From: Streptomyces spiramyceticus
GTDB lineage: Bacteria > Actinomycetota > Actinomycetes > Streptomycetales > Streptomycetaceae
Assembly (NCBI RefSeq): GCF_028807635.1
Contig: NZ_JARBAX010000002.1
Span: 1,736,001 to 1,800,000, forward strand
Direction: 5' to 3'
Length of the DNA: 64,000 nucleotides
How positions within the stretch are numbered: position 1 is the first letter of the stretch; every line of letters starts with the position of its first letter. The notes under the pieces were generated by a model that searched no databases, had not been told where the DNA came from, and worked only from the letters and a program-made list of their open reading frames with translations. A program made the position numbers and the translations under genes. Below are positions 24,948-33,143 of this stretch, in pieces.

Positions 24948-25170
24948 TCAGAGCGTCGGCGTCACCCGGGGGGTCACTTCGTCGGGCGGGCCGTCAAGGG
25001 TCAGGTGGGAGACGAGCCGGTAGCGGTCGCCCCGGTAGATGGCCCAGGTGTATTCGAAGAGCCTGCCGTGCTGGTCGCGCGTGACCCGCTCCAGGGACAG
25101 CACCGGAGCTCCCTCGCTGATGCCGAGCAGGGACGCCTGCACATGGTCGGCCGCCGGGCTTCGGCGGACG
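24948..25170 (-). pseudogene. GntR-family regulator C-terminal (UTRA) fragment
   Basis: Encodes SLLGISEGAPVLSLERVTRD, QHGRLFEYTWAIYRGDRYRL and VSHLTLDGPPDEVTP, the end of a UTRA ligand-binding domain in HutC-type GntR regulators. The DNA-binding domain and the start are missing and the upstream frame is disturbed. Confidence 0.7.
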
Positions 25171-25209
25171 TCTCAACCATGCTGCTCAGCAGGTCCGTAC
25201 TCGCCGTGA

Positions 25210-25296
25210 TCAAGATGAGGTCATGTCCGCGGCTCCGGTATCGCTGACGATGCGCGAGCCGACCACGCCTGTGGCTCCGACGACGGCGATCTTCAT
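25210..25296 (-). pseudogene. N-terminus of an NmrA-like NAD(P)-binding protein, truncated
   Basis: ATG 25296 overlaps the stop of the EamA gene (ATGA), a translational-coupling arrangement. It encodes MKIAVVGATGVVGSRIVSDT, the start of a Rossmann-fold NmrA/epimerase protein, but ends in a stop after 28 residues. A former second gene of the EamA operon was cut here, next to the GntR fragment. Confidence 0.6.
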
Positions 25297-26249
25297 CGAG
25301 GTGCCTTCTCCGGCGTGGGTGTTGAAACCGAGTCGTGTGAGCGGGTGGGTGCAGGAAGCTGTCCCGCGACGATCGCGGCGAGTGCGAGCCCGAACCCTAC
25401 GAGCTGGATCGGTCCGAGCATTTGGCCGAGCACGACGGCACCGAGAATCGCGGCGACCAGAGGCGAGAGCAGGACGAGAACCGCGACCGAGGCGACGGGC
25501 AGCGTGGTGATGCCGCGGAACCACAGGACATAGGCGATCAGACCGCCGACCAGCCCCAGCCAGAGGTAGCCGAGGACGGCGGGAAGGCCGATCGCGGGAG
25601 GTGCCCCCTCGGCAAGGAATGCGAGGGGCAGCAGGAACAGGCCTCCTGCCGTGAGTTGCCAGCCGGCGAAAGCGGTGGGACTGGCCTCGGCCGGACGTCC
25701 CCAGCGCTTGGTGAGCGTCACCCCGAGCGCCATGGATGCCGCGTGGCCGAGGCCCGCCACGATCCCGACGAAGTCGAGTGCCGCGTTCGGTCCGATCACC
25801 ACCAAACCGACGCCGACCACGCCGGCTACTCCCCAGGCGATACGCCAGGCGGCGGGGCGCTCGTGCAGGACGGCCGCGGCCAGAGCGGCGACGACGAGCG
25901 GCTGGGCCGCCGCCAGGGTGGCGGCCACGCCCCCTGGCAGGCGCTCGGCCGCGATGAACAGCAAGGGGAAGCACAGCCCGATATTCAGCACGCCTAGTGC
26001 CGCGGCTTTCCCCCACCACGCTCCGCGCGGCAAAGTCCGGGTGATCGCCAGCGCGATCAGGCCGACGGGCAACGCACGCAGGAGTCCCGCAAACAGAGGG
26101 TGTCCCTGCGGGAGAAACTCGGTCGTGACGACATATGTCGTGCCCCACACCACGGGAGTGAACGCCGTCAGGGCAACGCGAGACAGATCCCCACGGGGAG
26201 CGTAGCTGCTGGCTCCGCCGGAAGCCCCTTGTGCTGCTGAACTTGTCAT
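25293..26249 (-). CDS. EamA-family transporter (DMT superfamily)
   Basis: 318 residues from ATG 26249. Ten hydrophobic helices in two EamA repeats: TPVVWGTTYVVTTEFLPQGH with the conserved W-G, GLLRALPVGLIALAI, LGVLNIGLCFPLLFIAAERL and, in the second repeat, GWQLTAGGLFLLPLAFLAEG, YVLWFRGITTLPVASVAVLV and LLSPLVAAILGAVVLGQ. Members export amino acids, metabolites or drugs. It is divergent from a LysR regulator with a matching inverted repeat between, the usual arrangement for this subgroup. A decayed second copy of its middle lies at 35106-35328 on the other strand. Confidence 0.92.
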   Translation of the reverse strand: MTSSAAQGASGGASSYAPRGDLSRVALTAFTPVVWGTTYVVTTEFLPQGHPLFAGLLRALPVGLIALAITRTLPRGAWWGKAAALGVLNIGLCFPLLFIAAERLPGGVAATLAAAQPLVVAALAAAVLHERPAAWRIAWGVAGVVGVGLVVIGPNAALDFVGIVAGLGHAASMALGVTLTKRWGRPAEASPTAFAGWQLTAGGLFLLPLAFLAEGAPPAIGLPAVLGYLWLGLVGGLIAYVLWFRGITTLPVASVAVLVLLSPLVAAILGAVVLGQMLGPIQLVGFGLALAAIVAGQLPAPTRSHDSVSTPTPEKAPR

Positions 26250-26271
26250 GCTCGCAGTCTCATCCAGCAGC

Positions 26272-26310
26272 GATCAATGAGTCCAACACATGTTTGTCAC
26301 CTCATTGATC
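26272..26310. promoter_or_regulatory. Inverted repeat between EamA and LysR genes
   Basis: A perfect 10-base inverted repeat, gatcaatgag and ctcattgatc, separated by 19 bases. It sits 18 bases upstream of the LysR start and 22 bases upstream of the EamA start, so a regulator bound here would cover both promoters. Confidence 0.6.
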
Positions 26311-26328
26311 TCGATGCAAGATGGATCC

Positions 26329-27219
26329 ATGGACCTCCAGCAGATGCGCTACGTCGTCGCCGTTGCCGAGACGAACAGCTTCACCCGGGCAGCCGAGCGA
26401 TGTCTGGTTGTCCAGTCAGCCCTCAGCCACCAAATCGCGCGCCTGGAACGGGAACTTGGCGCGAGACTCTTCGAGCGCACCAGCCGCCGGGTGCGGCTGA
26501 CACCGGCCGGTGCGGCGTTCCTCCCCGCCGCCCGTCAGTGTCTGGACGCCGCCGAGCGCGCATCCGCCGAGGTCGCCGCAGCCGTCGGAGAGGTACGCGG
26601 ACGGCTCACCGTGGGCCTGATCCCTACCGTCGCCGCGGTCGATATCCCGGGTGCGCTGCGTGACTTCCGCCAGCAGTACCCGCACGTGCGCATCGGCCTG
26701 CGGGTGGGCGCGAGCGAGGACCTCGTCGAGCAGATCAAGCAAGGAGCCATCGACGTGGCTTTCCTTGGGCTGCCGACCACAGCGCGGCCCCAAGGTGTCG
26801 ACGCCCACGAGCTCGCCCGTGACCGACTTGTCGCCGTGGTCGCGCCGGACCATCCACTCGCCGACGAAGCAGCCGTCAACCTTCGCAGGCTTTCCTCCGA
26901 GGTATTCGTGGACCTTCCGGCCGGGACAGCCGGACGTGCCCAATCCGACCAAGCCTTCTCAGCCGCAGGTCTCAGCCGCGACGTCGCCTTCGAAGTGACC
27001 ACCGTCGACTTCATCATGGCTCGACTGGTCAGGCAGGGCCTCGGCATCGCCATGCTCCCCTCCGCCTACGTACCTCAGCTCACCGGCGTAAGCACCATCG
27101 AGGTCACTGACGCGCCCGCCCGCGTCGAATACGTCATCTGGAGCCGCGCCAGCCTCACGCCCGCAGCGACCGCCTTCCTCGCGCTTCTTGACATCCCAGC
27201 CATGCCCGGCACGGAATGA
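26329..27219 (+). CDS. LysR-family regulator
   Basis: 296 residues from ATG 26329 (a start at 26290 would fall in the inverted repeat). The N-terminal winged helix is canonical: MDLQQMRYVVAVAETNSFTR, AAERCLVVQSALSHQIARLE and GARLFERTSRRVRLTPAG. The effector domain follows (RLTVGLIPTVAAVDIPGALR, VRIGLRVGASEDLVEQIKQG, VRQGLGIAMLPSAYV). It probably controls the divergent EamA transporter and itself. Confidence 0.93.
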   Translation: MDLQQMRYVVAVAETNSFTRAAERCLVVQSALSHQIARLERELGARLFERTSRRVRLTPAGAAFLPAARQCLDAAERASAEVAAAVGEVRGRLTVGLIPTVAAVDIPGALRDFRQQYPHVRIGLRVGASEDLVEQIKQGAIDVAFLGLPTTARPQGVDAHELARDRLVAVVAPDHPLADEAAVNLRRLSSEVFVDLPAGTAGRAQSDQAFSAAGLSRDVAFEVTTVDFIMARLVRQGLGIAMLPSAYVPQLTGVSTIEVTDAPARVEYVIWSRASLTPAATAFLALLDIPAMPGTE

Positions 27220-27299
27220 AACTCTGCTGCTGTGTCATAGGCGACCACTCATGAAACAGCACCCCGGCTACTGATCGCGCTGCGGGTTTCTTGTTTCAT

Positions 27300-27630
27300 G
27301 CGTTGTTGCAAGGGTCTACTACGTCGACGACGCCTTCCAGTACGTCCTCCACGCCCCGCCCCCGACCGGCGCTGGGTCCTTGAGCCTTACCAGCCCACCG
27401 ACGCCGACCTCGCCTTCGCCCACCGCTTCATCGACTGGAACACCCTCGATCACGGCATCCAGCGCGTGGACGCCTGCCGCACCCAGGAAGGCGAACTGCT
27501 CCTGGTCGAGCTGGAGTACCTCAACCCATACCTGTCCCTCGACCTGGTCTCCGACCGGAGTCGCGATGACTTCGTAACCAGCATGACGGCCTCCCTCCAT
27601 CGGTTCCTGGACGCTTCGCCCCGCACTTGA
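27300..27630 (+). pseudogene. C-terminal fragment of an ATP-grasp-like protein
   Basis: YYVDDAFQYVLHAPP in one frame is followed in another by ADLAFAHRFIDWNTLDHGIQ, RVDACRTQEGELLLVELEYL and NPYLSL. The motif RxDACR..ELLLVELEYLNP resembles the metal-binding end of ATP-grasp proteins. The ATP-binding half is absent and a frameshift lies near 27360. Confidence 0.55.
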
Positions 27631-27781
27631 AAGCGAACACGCCGCCGACGCCTCAGCGCCGGGTGTCGCCAGACTCGCCGACTGTTGAGCGAACTCGGTT
27701 CGCATGGCTTACGAGTTGGCTTCGACAACCCTCGTGCTGCATCGGAGGCACTGTGTTCATGCACCCACCTCACTCCGGGGC

Positions 27782-28504
27782 TTATCGGGGGGTCAGCACA
27801 CAGAACTCGTGACCGTCGGGGTCGGCCATCACCACCCAGTCGACGTCGCCTTGGCCGATGTCGATGCGTGTCGCCCCGAGGGAGACGAGCCGGTCGACCT
27901 CCGCCTGCTGGTCACTGCCGGCCGGTGGAGCCAGGTCGAAGTGGAGCCGTTCCTTCCCCGTCTTCGGCATCAGGGGTGGACCACCCCACGTGACCTTCGG
28001 ACCGCCGTGCGGTGAGCGGATCGCGGTCTCCTGGTCCCGGTCCCAGACCAACGGCCAGCCCAGCGCTCGGCTCCAGAAGTACCCGGCCTCCTGCGAACCA
28101 TCGCCCGCCAGCGCTCCGATGAATCCGCACTCGGCGAGGAAGCTGTTGCCCGGCTCGATGACACAGAACTCATTGCCCTCGGGGTCGGCGAGCACCACAT
28201 GCCCCTCCTCCGGGCGTTGACCGATGTCGATGTGCCGGGCGCCGAGTTCGAGCGCCCTCTCCACCACCTGCTTCTGGTCGTCGAGGGACGTGCTCGTCAG
28301 ATCGAAGTGCATGTGGTTCTGGCCTGTCTTCCGCTCCCGGGCCGGGAGGAAGCGGAGCCGGAACCCGGTGTCATCGCTGGGCAGCAGCGTGATGCCGTCG
28401 GAGGAGTCCTTGGACGTCTCCCAGTAGAGAAAGTCCGCCCAGAAGCGCGCGAGACGGAGCGGGTCGTGCGCATCGAAGCAGAGCGCGTGCAGGTGAGAAG
28501 TCAT
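27782..28504 (-). CDS. Two-module VOC-family protein
   Basis: 240 residues from ATG 28504. Two glyoxalase-like halves are visible: first HLHALCFDAHDPLRLARFWA, KTGQNHMHFDLTSTSLDDQK and VVLADPEGNEFCVIEPG; second EAGYFWSRALGWPLVWDRDQ, KERLHFDLAPPAG and VVMADPDGHEFCVLTPR. Each keeps the H-F-D-L strand that carries a metal ligand. Bacterial proteins of this type are lyases or resistance proteins of unknown substrate. It stands alone between an ATP-grasp remnant and the TOPRIM gene. Confidence 0.9.
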   Translation of the reverse strand: MTSHLHALCFDAHDPLRLARFWADFLYWETSKDSSDGITLLPSDDTGFRLRFLPARERKTGQNHMHFDLTSTSLDDQKQVVERALELGARHIDIGQRPEEGHVVLADPEGNEFCVIEPGNSFLAECGFIGALAGDGSQEAGYFWSRALGWPLVWDRDQETAIRSPHGGPKVTWGGPPLMPKTGKERLHFDLAPPAGSDQQAEVDRLVSLGATRIDIGQGDVDWVVMADPDGHEFCVLTPR

Positions 28505-28633
28505 CCGTAGGTCTCCCGGTAGGGGCAGGCGGGTCGTGCTGGAGCCTGCCCAGCCGGTGCCACCCGGTCAACTGATTAAGCCCCGCGCTCGTCTGCTGTC
28601 GAGCACGCTCGAAACGGCAGTCCGTCCACGACC

Positions 28634-29251
28634 TCACAGGCTCGCGAGGAGGCCGTCGAGCGGGGGCGGTGTCCGGTCCGGTGCGAGGGCCTCGACAAGG
28701 AGACGGCCGTAGCGGATCTTGCGGCCCTTCTTTGTGCCGAGGAAGCGCCGCACCTGCTGATGCCGGGGCCGGCCGTGCTGTGCGGGCTGGCGCTGGAAGG
28801 TCTGCCAGGCGCGGAAGTCACCCTCGGCGCGGAGGATCTCCTCGACTCCTGCCGTGCCGAGTGCGCGGATGAGTTCATCCTCCAGATCCGCGGTGCATAC
28901 GTAGATGTCCTGGAGCGGTGCCTGTGCCCGCGTCAGGCCGCGCTCGTAGAAGCCCTGTTCGCCCTCGTCGCACAGTCCTGTCAGGCGCAGGCCGAGGCCG
29001 GGCGGCCCGAGGAGGCCGGCATAGCGTCCGACGCTCATCGCCCCGCCCATCGGCACGACGCACACTCCCTCGGCGGCCAGGTCCCGGCCACGCCGTGCGG
29101 CCAGGGCCTCGACGGCCGCGAGATCGCTCAGCCCTTCCAGGAGCACCGCGGTCCGCACCTCCAGGCTTTCCGCCAGATCGTGCGCCGGCCCGTCAGGACC
29201 GCCCGTCGCCCAGCTGGTGACCGCATCCTGGAACGCCCTCATGTCCGCCAT
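28634..29251 (-). CDS. Stand-alone TOPRIM (OLD-type) domain protein
   Basis: 205 residues from ATG 29251 (an upstream start at 29281 and a downstream one at 29242 are also possible). The TOPRIM core is clear: EVRTAVLLEGLSDLAAVEAL with the catalytic Glu, GVCVVPMGGAMSVGRY, and LTGLCDEGEQGFYERGL with the D-x-E pair. A helical C-terminus follows (GTKKGRKIRYGRLLVEAL). In OLD nucleases this domain is fused to an ABC ATPase; here no ATPase is fused or adjacent. It may be a single-domain nuclease or a nucleotidyl transfer enzyme. Confidence 0.8.
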   Translation of the reverse strand: MADMRAFQDAVTSWATGGPDGPAHDLAESLEVRTAVLLEGLSDLAAVEALAARRGRDLAAEGVCVVPMGGAMSVGRYAGLLGPPGLGLRLTGLCDEGEQGFYERGLTRAQAPLQDIYVCTADLEDELIRALGTAGVEEILRAEGDFRAWQTFQRQPAQHGRPRHQQVRRFLGTKKGRKIRYGRLLVEALAPDRTPPPLDGLLASL

Positions 29252-29349
29252 GGGGCGAGTCTGCACGTCCACCGGTGGCACGGCACGGGATTATTCGACG
29301 GCCTCAGGAGCTGCGACGGTCCTCAGGCCCCGGCTGCCCCAGTCCACCA

Positions 29350-29600
29350 ATCCCCTGTCCCCTGGAACGGCTGAACCGCGAGATCAAGCGCCGCACCAAC
29401 GTCGTGCAGGTCTTCCCCAATCCCGACGCGGTCCTCCGACTGGCCACCGCCGTCCTGGCCGAACTCCACGACGAATGGATCGCCTTCCCCCGCCGCTATC
29501 TCTCTGAGGAGAGCATGGCCACGGTCTACGCCAGCCGCCCCACCACCGACACGACCGCCCTACCCAGCCCCACCGAAGGCTTATCCCCTACACCACGTGG
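29350..29600 (+). pseudogene. IS256-family transposase C-terminal remnant
   Basis: The plus strand encodes CPLERLNREIKRRTNVVQVF, PNPDAVLRLATAVLAELHDE and FPRRYLSEESM, the invariant IS256/Mutator C-terminus (NPLERLNREIKRRTxVVxIFPN). The catalytic upstream part is absent. Confidence 0.8.
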
Positions 29601-29960
29601 CGGGACGCCATCAAGCGGTCCTGCAGTGGCAGCGGCGGGCTGTGGCTTGGTGGCGTCTGCGCCAGTGGGACCAGTTCAGGGCATGGATGCGTCTGTCCTG
29701 GTGGGGCTTGGGGTGGGGAAGGAGAGCGTTCAGCACGCGCCGGATCTCTGCCACGGTGAGCGGGGCGAGGGCTGATCCGTTTCTGCTGCCTCCTTTGTGG
29801 TGTCTTCCGCCTGGGCTGCGAGGCCGGTGAGAAAGGCGTGGGCGAGCATGGCCAGGGTGATGCCCGCACCTGTGCGCTCCTTTGTCACGAGGTGCTGATT
29901 CAAAGTTCGGCGCATCGCCGATTGGCCTACCCGCCAGCTGTGTTGGGATTGGATGGTGAC
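29600..29960 (-). pseudogene. IS701-like transposase C-terminal remnant
   Basis: The minus strand carries GAGITLAMLAHAFLTGLAAQ and, one frame over, LTVAEIRRVLNALLPTPSP, resembling the end of IS701/IS4 transposases (HITLAMLAHAFL...). The evidence is one conserved block, so the family call is moderate. Confidence 0.45.
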
Positions 29961-30341
29961 GCAGGCGGTCGGCAGCGAACTCTGTGAGTCCTTGTATCGA
30001 ATACGGGAGCGGAGTTGCGCACGGATTGAAGCTGGATGAGGGCTTCCGTCACGCAGACGGCGGCCGCCCCTTACTTGCACCGCCGGCGCAATCCTTGCCG
30101 GTCAGGCCGCCGGCCTGGTCACCAGGCGACGCCAAGTTGGTTGCGAGCAACGCCTGCTGGCCTTTCAGTAGCTCGGAACGGCGCTCGTCATGTGCCTGTT
30201 GGGACAGGTGATCGCCATCGCTGCCCCCTCACGTAAGCTACCAACCGGTAATCGTGATGGGTCATCCATCAGGGGGAAGTGCGGGGCCGCGCCGGGGAGT
30301 CGACCGACCACCGGTGTCCGGCCTCCTTGCATAGGGCGTAC
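29961..30341. other. Intergenic leader upstream of the toxin gene
   Basis: No gene. The final part, 30230-30341, must contain the toxin promoter. An AGGG ribosome site (atagggcgtac) precedes ATG 30342. Confidence 0.45.
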
Positions 30342-32396
30342 ATGTACCAGCGCTTGAAATCGAAAATAGTGACCATGCTGACTGTCCTTTGCGTCTTCGC
30401 CGCACTGGGCATGGGGGAGAACACGGCCACGGCGGCCGAAGGGATCCGGGCACAGGCGGCGGCCGAGAGCAAGGCGGAGAAGCTCGCGGACGTCATCAAG
30501 GGAGCTGCCGCCTATTCAGGGTGCGACCAGCTCCCACTCCTTGAGAAGCCGAAGTGCTACAGGGAGTTCGCGGAGAAGGCCATCAAGGTCGGTGCCGGAA
30601 TTGGCCTGTTCGGATACGTAATTCACCAGGGCCACAAGGACACCACCGAGCACTTCGGCAGCCTCAAGAAGGAAGTGGCCGGGCTCAACAACCTCAAGGA
30701 CGTCCTCAAGCAGGACCCGAGGAAGATCACGGACGAGGAGTACCGAAAGAAGGTCGTCGTACAGCTCCGCACCGCACTGACCGGCGCGGAAGCCGACATC
30801 GAAAAGGCACTCAAGGACGTCCTTCAGATCATCGAGACCGTCGTGGCCATGGTCACGGTGACGCTCCTGCTGCTGCAGCTCATACTCGTCCTCGCGAAAA
30901 TCGTGGGCAATCCCGAGAACCAGAAGGCCTTCAACAGCATCGCGGCCAATCTCAGGGGCATCAGCAAGGACCTGGACGACATCAACGCCGGCCTCGCGCA
31001 GATGAACAAGGCCTTGGACGGCATGAACGAGGGCCTTGACCTAACCAACGCGGCCCTGGACCGGATGAACAAGGGGATCGACCAGGCCAACGAAGGCATG
31101 GACGAGATGAACCGGGGCATCGCGCAGGCCAACAAGGGCATGGACGCGGCCAACAAGGGCATATCCGAAGCCAACAAGGCGATGACCGTCACCAACAAGC
31201 ACGTTGGCGGCTTGAAGACCGCCGCGGGCAAGCTACGCGAAGTCCCCGGTATCGACTTCGACTTCTCCCACATCGGAGAGACGTGGGACTCCGGCTCATC
31301 CGGCCTCGACGAAGCCGAACAGCAGCGCAGGATGTCGCTGCTGCTCAGCCTTCTGCCCGGCATCGGCGACGGCAAGGGCATCGTGGAAGCGGTGGTCGGC
31401 AAGGACCTCGCCACCGGTGACCATCTAAGCGCCTACGACCGCGCGCTCGGCTCGCTGGCCGTGCTGCGCTGGCTCAAGGCGGGTGGCAAGGCGCTCACCG
31501 CGGACGATGTCCGTAACGCCCGCAAGGGTGAGGAAGCCATCAGCTGCAACAGCTTCCCCGCAGGCACACCGGTTCTTCTCGCCAACGGCTCGCGCGTCCC
31601 GATCGAGCAGGTGCAGGCCGGCGACGAAGTGCTGGCCACCGATGCGGGCGGAGAAACCGAGCTGACCCTGCCGCGCCCGGTGCTCTCCACCGCCGTCACA
31701 TCCCAGTACACGGACAAGACGTTCACCCGGCTCACGATCGCCGACGAGGTGGGCGGATCTGACACGGTCACCTCGACCGGAAACCACCTGTACTGGGTGC
31801 CCAGCCGCAATGAGTGGGTGCGGGCCGACGAGCTCGCCACAGGCGACCGTCTTCGCACCGCCGAGGGGTCGTTCCTCACTGTCCAGGAGACCACTCGGTT
31901 GGCGGGCCGGCTGACCACCTACGACATCGACGTCAGTGGTATCGACAGCTACTACGTCGGCGTGGGCAACCACACCGTCCTGGTCCACAACTGCACCGAC
32001 CTGGCAAGGGCAAACAGCCTGTTCCCTGGCCTGGCGCACACGGTCGACGAGCACATCGACGTCACCAAGGAGCAGATGCAAGCCCTCGCTATCAACAAGA
32101 CCAACAAACGTGGCCGGCCGACACCGAACAGCCGGTGGACCAACCAGGCGACCGCCCAGCAAGTCGTCGACCACGCCGTTGCACAGAACGAAAAGCGAAT
32201 CCAGGACTGGCTCAGGAAGGGCGGTGTGGGACCGCTGCCGCTGAAAGGCACCTACACCCAAAAGAGTTCGCTGGGCGACACCATGACGCACGAGGGCAAA
32301 TACAGCCAGACAGGCAACAGGTACGTTGTCGTGCTGACAGCCAAAAAGGGACACAAGCCCGGCGGCTACTACATTTCCACCGCCTACCCGGAGTAA
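30342..32396 (+). CDS. Secreted polymorphic toxin: heptad stalk, HINT domain, RNase A-like C-terminus
   Basis: 684 residues from ATG 30342, chosen because it starts a signal peptide (KSKIVTMLTVLCVFAALGMG, cleavage near TATAAEG); a GTG at 30279 would bury it. Order of parts: helical region with a Cys pair (about 45-160); a hydrophobic helix 161-187 (VVAMVTVTLLLLQLILVLAK); eleven exact heptads with Asn at position two (214-290); a pretoxin-type segment LLPGIGDGKGIVEAVVGKD and TGDHLSAYDRALGSLA (337-374); a HINT autoprocessing domain from Cys402 (CNSFPAGTPVLLANG) to HTVLVHNC (544-551); and a 133-residue C-terminal domain. The last has DEHIDVTKEQM, SRWTNQATAQQVVDHAVAQN, RIQDWLRKGG and GGYYISTAYPE, the pattern of the bacterial RNase A-like (CdiA-CT/BECR) toxin domain. 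HINT should release the RNase. The next gene, 11 bases on, is its probable immunity partner. Confidence 0.88.
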   Translation: MYQRLKSKIVTMLTVLCVFAALGMGENTATAAEGIRAQAAAESKAEKLADVIKGAAAYSGCDQLPLLEKPKCYREFAEKAIKVGAGIGLFGYVIHQGHKDTTEHFGSLKKEVAGLNNLKDVLKQDPRKITDEEYRKKVVVQLRTALTGAEADIEKALKDVLQIIETVVAMVTVTLLLLQLILVLAKIVGNPENQKAFNSIAANLRGISKDLDDINAGLAQMNKALDGMNEGLDLTNAALDRMNKGIDQANEGMDEMNRGIAQANKGMDAANKGISEANKAMTVTNKHVGGLKTAAGKLREVPGIDFDFSHIGETWDSGSSGLDEAEQQRRMSLLLSLLPGIGDGKGIVEAVVGKDLATGDHLSAYDRALGSLAVLRWLKAGGKALTADDVRNARKGEEAISCNSFPAGTPVLLANGSRVPIEQVQAGDEVLATDAGGETELTLPRPVLSTAVTSQYTDKTFTRLTIADEVGGSDTVTSTGNHLYWVPSRNEWVRADELATGDRLRTAEGSFLTVQETTRLAGRLTTYDIDVSGIDSYYVGVGNHTVLVHNCTDLARANSLFPGLAHTVDEHIDVTKEQMQALAINKTNKRGRPTPNSRWTNQATAQQVVDHAVAQNEKRIQDWLRKGGVGPLPLKGTYTQKSSLGDTMTHEGKYSQTGNRYVVVLTAKKGHKPGGYYISTAYPE
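30981..31211 (+). repeat. Eleven in-frame 21-base (heptapeptide) repeats in the toxin stalk
   Basis: Residues 214-290 consist of eleven consecutive seven-residue units such as MNKALDG, MNEGLDL, MNKGIDQ, ANEGMDE, ANKGMDA and ANKGISE, with Asn invariant at unit position two and a hydrophobic residue at positions one and five. Period is exactly 21 bases. A coiled-coil or fibre is expected. Confidence 0.85.
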
Positions 32397-32407
32397 GGAG
32401 GAAACCC

Positions 32408-33106
32408 ATGCACGATCCGATACCGTCCGAACCCGAACTGTGCTTCGATTTCGGCATCACAGGCCTGGGCGCCTCCTACCACGGAGACTGGACCCTCGAC
32501 GCCAAGGACGAACGCGACCACATCACCCATCTCATGGCCCAGTCCGAGGGGACCCGCGCCCTGCTGCTTCTCATCGAGGACGTGCTGCGCCTCAAAAGGT
32601 CATCACTGGCCGACAGCGAGATCAACGCCCTGTGGCGGCTAACGGACAGCTCCCCTCACGACGGCAGCCCCGAAATCGGCAACCGCGTACCCCAGTGGCT
32701 GGACGACATCCTCTCTGTCGTCGTACCGATGGCCGAGAAACGCGGGACGGCAAAGGCATCATGGTCAGCGGTGGAGCGATGTGCCCAGGGCCCAAAAACT
32801 CCGGAGAGCGGACCAAACGACGCGGTGAGTCATGAGCACCAGATGCTCGTAACCGAGGTGGCCGACCTGATCCAAGGCCTCAAGCCGCGCCAGGAAGCCG
32901 ATATCTCCCTGAAAGAGGCGAAGGGAGCCTTGCAGCGGTGCGCCGAAACGGTATGCAGCGAACTGGCCTTCCGGTTCACGGTGTGTGCCTACTCGGCCTT
33001 CTACGCGAGGCTTTCTAGAGACACGTACCGGCACATGGAACACATCAGTGCGCGCTTCGGCCACGGCCCGCACGTAGTGGGTGCGGTCGAGTACCTCATC
33101 GACTGA
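32408..33106 (+). CDS. Probable immunity protein for the RNase A-like toxin
   Basis: 232 residues from ATG 32408. The toxin stop codon is part of the ribosome site (taaggaggaaaccc), so the two are transcribed and probably translated together. No signal peptide: a cytoplasmic acidic protein (PSEPELCFDFGITGLGASYH at the start). It is mostly helical, with LLIEDVLRLKRSSLADSEIN in the N-terminal half and VADLIQGLKPRQEADISLKE, FTVCAYSAFYARLSRDTYRH in the C-terminal half. I recognise no Pfam family. Position, cotranscription and lack of export are the case for immunity. It is larger than many CdiI proteins, so it could contain two domains. Confidence 0.7.
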   Translation: MHDPIPSEPELCFDFGITGLGASYHGDWTLDAKDERDHITHLMAQSEGTRALLLLIEDVLRLKRSSLADSEINALWRLTDSSPHDGSPEIGNRVPQWLDDILSVVVPMAEKRGTAKASWSAVERCAQGPKTPESGPNDAVSHEHQMLVTEVADLIQGLKPRQEADISLKEAKGALQRCAETVCSELAFRFTVCAYSAFYARLSRDTYRHMEHISARFGHGPHVVGAVEYLID

Positions 33107-33120
33107 GCCACGCTCCCTTG

Positions 33121-33143
33121 CCCCGCACACTCTGTGCGCGGGG
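33121..33143 (+). terminator. Terminator hairpin after the toxin/immunity operon
   Basis: Stem ccccgcaca against tgtgcgcgggg (one 2-base bulge) begins 14 bases after the immunity stop codon. Confidence 0.6.

Noticed and set aside
30279..30341. Upstream GTG start for the toxin
   Set aside because: It would place 21 Arg/Gly-rich residues before a well-formed signal peptide and has no better ribosome site.
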